A stretch of DNA of 64,000 nucleotides from positions 923,414-987,413 of the forward strand of contig NMRA01000107.1 of NCBI GenBank assembly GCA_002633005.1. The letters are read 5' to 3'. Source of the stretch: Phoronis australis (Eukaryota > Phoronida > Phoronidae). A program made the translations under genes and the position numbers. Position 1 is the stretch's first letter, and every line of letters begins with the position of its first letter. Positions 60,572 to 64,000 of this stretch are shown piece by piece. A model generated the notes under the pieces. The model had not been told where the DNA came from. It saw nothing but the letters and a program-made list of their open reading frames with translations, and ran no database searches.

Positions 60572-61046
60572 ATACCTAATTCACGCGGCGGACTTTAAAA
60601 TCCAAATCGAGGCTCACTGCGACAAAGAAAGCTGAAGATGACATTGCGTGAGTTAAATGGTCGGTCTTTCGAGTCCAAGCTGGACATTAAATCTTTAAAA
60701 TGTGTCGATAATTATCCACAGAGTCGTAAATATACATTAGAGAACAAGTCAAAGCACCAAAGAGTTGTCTGAAGACAGGGTATAATTTTTTTCGCGATCA
60801 AGGTTCGAAACATGAAAAGTAAATGTTACCAAACTGCGGCGATCGCAGTGTTACGGATTAGGTATCATGCTGATTGCAGGGTTTACGTTTCTTCTTGAAA
60901 ATTGTTGATAAAAAGCTTTCTACACGAATCAGGTCATCTGCTCGTATTGTTGACGAATTGAAGATATATTCGACAGTGGTAACTAATCGCATTTGGATGC
61001 CATGTGCAATTAGTCACATCTGGTTGAATTTGTTGATAAATATAGA
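60572..61046. repeat. Block w, first half (split copy)
   Basis: Paralogous to 5628-6060. It is interrupted at about 61046 by inserted repeats and resumes at 63736. Confidence 0.7.
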
Positions 61047-61740
61047 TTATTACATGGCGCAGTCGTTATCCCCCGTTATCTAGAGCCCGAGTGGATTTTG
61101 GAGAATTATCGCCCGAGGTGCGTTAGCCCCGAGGGTGATAATTCTCCAAAATCCAAGAGGGCTCTAGAAAAGGGGGATAACGACTGAGAACATGTAGTAA
61201 TCTCTAATCTATTTATACCACATACTGAACTGAACGAGAAACATTGCAATGAATCGATCTACCTTTCTCGACTCGCCTCGGCTTTGTAACTACTTTCTAA
61301 GTCAGAGGCCAGGGGTCAGAGGTCGTGACCTTTTTAGAAAAGCCGAGCTATTTTTGTCAAATAGTGCTTATACTCAAAACCAACTGAAAAAAATTTAAAC
61401 AAAATAGAAATAAAGTGAAAATATAAATTAAGGTTTAGCAACTATTATAGCTTACTACACATTTGATCACGCTCAGCTTCGACCGGGAAAATATCGTCTG
61501 CTAAAGTAGGTTACCAATAGCAACTGAGTATAATGCTCAAGTGAAAGGATCCGGAAGATACGATACGAGCATTCAAATTGGAGATCGGTGATTTACAAGT
61601 GAGAGAATACGAGAGAAAAAATGAATTAAAATATCGTTTTTATAGAAATTATGCGTTTTACTTTTCATAGCGTACATGTATAATTGTCGGTGCAATGCAC
61701 TTTGCTGAACATGCGACTGGTGCGCGTGCTCATTTAAGTA
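61047..61740. repeat. Interspersed repeat R3, copy 2, with foldback end
   Basis: Matches 50206-50760. Inserted inside block w relative to the uninterrupted copy at 5628-6310. Its left end is the near-perfect foldback at 61062-61184. Confidence 0.65.
61062..61184. repeat. Long near-perfect inverted repeat (foldback)
   Basis: Arms 61062-61117 and 61131-61184 pair over about 55 bases with few mismatches (outer GTCGTTATCCCCC / GGGGGATAACGAC, inner TGGATTTTGGAGAATTATC with its complement), separated by a 13-base loop. In RNA it would form a long hairpin; in DNA a cruciform. Confidence 0.85.
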
Positions 61741-61769
61741 TTCTATTTTCACGTTCGATGACGTCAGCC

Positions 61770-61930
61770 GCTGAGTGGTGTAGTGGTAAAGTCGGCGACT
61801 CGAAACGCTTGAGGCCCGGGTTCGAATCCGGCCTCGGTTTCCCGCCAAAATGTTATCTCACTAGTGAGATAACTTTATGTGTTATTACACGGTTGTATCT
61901 GCCATTCAAGGCTAATATTGTGGAATAAAG
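61770..61930 (+). mobile_element. tRNA-like sequence, probably the head of a SINE
   Basis: TGGTGTAGTGG (61786-61796) matches the RNA polymerase III A box and GGTTCGAATCC (about 61819-61829) the B box at normal spacing. The acceptor-like arms (CGCTGAG / CTCGGTT) pair partly, but the T-stem has mismatches and there is no clean anticodon arm. An unrelated body follows, so a tRNA-derived SINE is likelier than a working tRNA gene. Confidence 0.5.
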
Positions 61931-63009
61931 AATATTCAAGGAGCATGCCACCCAAAAAACAACCTAACTTGAATCAAGTTAGATCGAGTAGTTCTAACCA
62001 CACGTACGAGCGCCTTACCTGACACCTGAGGGCAGACGGAGGTGTTGAAATTATCCAATGACGTCATCGTTTTCACATGCAGTCTGTTCAGCAGTTCACA
62101 ACACGGGTTACTGGTGTCACCTTATCGCTTAAAGTCATCGTTTAACACCAATAAATCATCAAACTTCGATGTAAAACCCTTAAAATCACACCGTGTTGTT
62201 TTTATTTCGCTCTTGCAGATTATTGATATTTGGACACAACGTAGCCTACAACGTTCGGCAGGCCAATAAGGTCCTTAGCAGGAGTTTGGGGTCTGTTCGG
62301 ATATAATTTCGAAGTATTTTCTGTGAGATACAGACATGAGAATCTAGATCTGTGTTGTTTAGACTTGTGATTTTTTTAGTTCTAAACACGAAACGCCTGT
62401 TATCCTGGCCAGTGGCTCGGAGCCCGATAGGCCCGTCGCGGCTGTCCGGATTGACTCGTTATCCCGAGCGGGCCAGTGGCTCGGAAACTGATCAGACATC
62501 ACGAACATCAACCATCCAAAGTTCAGTGGAAACTAAACTTACAGTCAAGAAAATACTATGCTAGTGAGCCAAAGCAATGTGCACGTGATTATGTTGGTGA
62601 ATTACCACCAAACTGCAAATCTGCTTACTCGTCGGGGTTCCGCTTTGGCCACAGCACCTTCAGGGCAGAAGTTGTGCATTGACAATCATTATTTGAGTAA
62701 TGTAAATGTAAATAAAGATTCCCCTAACACCTGGCCGTGGGATGGAAACCGAGTTGTTTCACAACAGTTTCTGCCAGAAAACACGAAATTAGCTGAGCTC
62801 ACACGGCCTCGGTGTCCCGTCATTGCACCTAAAGCCGGTAACGCAGTGATTTATTCATTGCTGGCTTCTCAAATCATTTGCACTCACGAACACTCCAAAG
62901 GCATTAAAAATTGCATCTAATGAGACAGACTTTGTTTCAGTTTTATACAAGTATTGGTTAGGTGAGAATAATTCATTTTGAAACAGAACGCTCAGTAATA
63001 AACGCCAAC

Positions 63010-63336
63010 ATGGCAACTCGCAATCCCGACTTAGGACGAGCTAGAGCTCATTACTCCCGACTTCCCAGGTTGATCGTTAAGTTTTGCAGGCTCTCAATTC
63101 GCACAGGAATACAGTGATGAAGAAATACTAGAGAGGGGCCGTGAACAAGCTCAGACAATGGAACTTATGGAGNATGGCAACTCGCAATCCCGACTTAGGA
63201 CGAGCTAGAGCTCATTACTCCCGACTTCCCAGGTTGATCGTTAAGTTTTACAGGCTCTCAATTCGCACAGGAATACAGTGATGAAGAAATACTGGAGAGG
63301 GGCCGTGAACAAGCTCAGACAATGGAACTTATGGAG
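63010..63336 (+). repeat. Probable false duplication inside element copy B
   Basis: 63010-63173 and 63175-63336 are nearly identical direct copies separated by the single N at 63174. They encode the lead-in peptide (MATRNPDLGRARAHYS, then in another frame DEEILERGREQAQTMEL) corresponding to the N-terminal part of the P2X7-like ORF in copy A. Confidence 0.8.
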
Positions 63337-63564
63337 TTATTTGGTAAGCCAGCATTCGTCAGGCACTGTCGACGTCTGCAGGCCACAGACACGGAGATGT
63401 TTCACGGCTTCACACTTACTATTTACAGCTTACATGTCATTATTCACTACCATGAGCCACTTCCTCAGCATTTCGGACTCTCGACAAAGCAAACAAAAAC
63501 GATATATCCGCTTTCCTCGCAGCTGCTTTGTTCGGACAAGCGGGAACGATGCACCGCAACATAG
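63330..63564 (+). pseudogene. ORF fragment (FHG/HYHE motif) in element copy B
   Basis: Plus-strand frame with ATDTEMFHGFTLTIYSLHVI and HYHEPLPQHFGL, homologous to the minus-strand frame at 36158-36436. Here it directly follows the EILERGREQAQTMEL segment, so the intervening Cys-rich domain is missing from this copy. Confidence 0.5.
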
Positions 63565-63735
63565 CGGCATTCACTCTGCATATGAACCACTGACGTCGCT
63601 AGCGTCGTATCTCATCTTCCTCACAGGTTAACGCGGCACCTCTTGACAAGGTAAAGTCGACCGTATGCGAGGCGATGTACATGTAGACCGATTAAGACGG
63701 CAAAAAAGACTAATTAAATCGGGTGGCATTCTCCT

Positions 63736-64000
63736 TTATCATCAAGCATATATCCTAGGTCCTGGTGAGGTAGGGACTACCGGGACTAACAGTTTTTTTC
63801 ATTGATCTGAAAGAATAATTGATGTTAATAAATATATTTTTTATTAAAATAATGAAAACCAGGTTCGTCATTGAAAATAAAAATTATTTGCCATCAATTC
63901 TGCTTTCTTGTTTTTAATAATTCTTACGTCTATTCCATGTGTTAGGTTTCAAATATCTTCTGGAACAAGTTGAATTTTAAAATTAAAATACCTAATTCGT
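63736..64000. repeat. Block w, second half
   Basis: Continues the match to 6065-6310 after the inserted elements and runs off the window end. Confidence 0.7.

Larger units (their letters stand above)
61939..63735 (+). mobile_element. TTAA-type TIR element, copy B
   Basis: Ends AGGAGCATGCCACCC (left) and its inverted match GGGTGGCATTCTCCT (right), 14 of 15 positions agreeing. Flanks read TTCA and TTAT; the unfilled paralogous site at 6065-6068 reads TTAA with the same neighbours (AAGAATA left, CATCAAGCAT right). The interior matches copy A (35955-38040) in inverse orientation. It carries remnants of the same ORFs but without the Cys-rich P2X7-like core. About 0.16 kb inside is duplicated by assembly at the N at 63174. 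Confidence 0.75.

Overview
The window reads as nuclear DNA of a marine-type invertebrate animal. There are no long open reading frames, the real coding sequence is in short exons with GT-AG splice sites, introns and intergenic DNA dominate, and remnants of several LINE and DNA-transposon families are everywhere. The species cannot be told from the sequence. Two runs of Ns (10115-10309, 42665-43110) and single Ns at 675, 2635, 29006, 39134, 47844, 56580 and 63174 mark a draft assembly. Four of the single Ns sit between near-identical direct copies (27470-30543, 36426-41810, 47452-48339, 63010-63336). These look like unmerged contig ends or haplotypes, not real duplications.

The host genes I can support belong to a secreted CAP (SCP/TAPS/CRISP-like) family on the minus strand. 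Gene A has a TATA box (about 25416-25422), a signal-peptide exon (25083-25298), exon 2 (19141-19217), exon 3 (17743-17926), exon 4 (4141-4298) and a possible exon 5 (2333-2393). Its 3' part lies off the left edge. Gene B starts off the right edge and has exon 2 (59641-59717), exon 3 (58238-58424), exon 4 (54109-54266), a possible exon 5 (53453-53513), two EGF-like exons (46981-47094, 46680-46793) and a ShKT exon (45025-45142). The reading phase matches at every adjacent junction except between candidate exon 5 and the first EGF exon, where at least one exon is unfound. The inferred architecture is signal peptide - CAP - EGF - EGF - ShKT, a secreted protein.

The CAP exons lie in diverged, reshuffled tandem units. 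Blocks shared between the left part (1-20 kb) and the right part (53-64 kb) are: exon-4/5 flank 2089-4560 ~ 53209-54500; block x 1-572 ~ 4674-5229 ~ 56682-57115; block y 7650-8345 ~ 57172-57880; exon-2/3 block 17530-20106 ~ 58020-60300; block w 5628-6310 ~ 60572-61046 plus 63736-64000. Different insertions in different copies allow empty and filled sites to be compared.

Mobile DNA includes CR1/L2/Jockey-like LINE pieces (640-1620, 21029-21800, 22150-22530, 41890-42660, 51490-53205, 54520-56579), an RTE-like LINE (30160-31970), a hAT-like fragment (about 43290-43691), a MITE with target-site duplication (19580-19858), a tRNA-like SINE candidate (61770-61930), a foldback repeat (61062-61184), and a TIR element flanked by TTAA or TTAA-like sites (35955-38040; diverged copy 61939-63735). 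The TIR element carries a broken ORF resembling the cysteine-rich P2X7 intracellular (ballast) domain. It is the most unusual object here.
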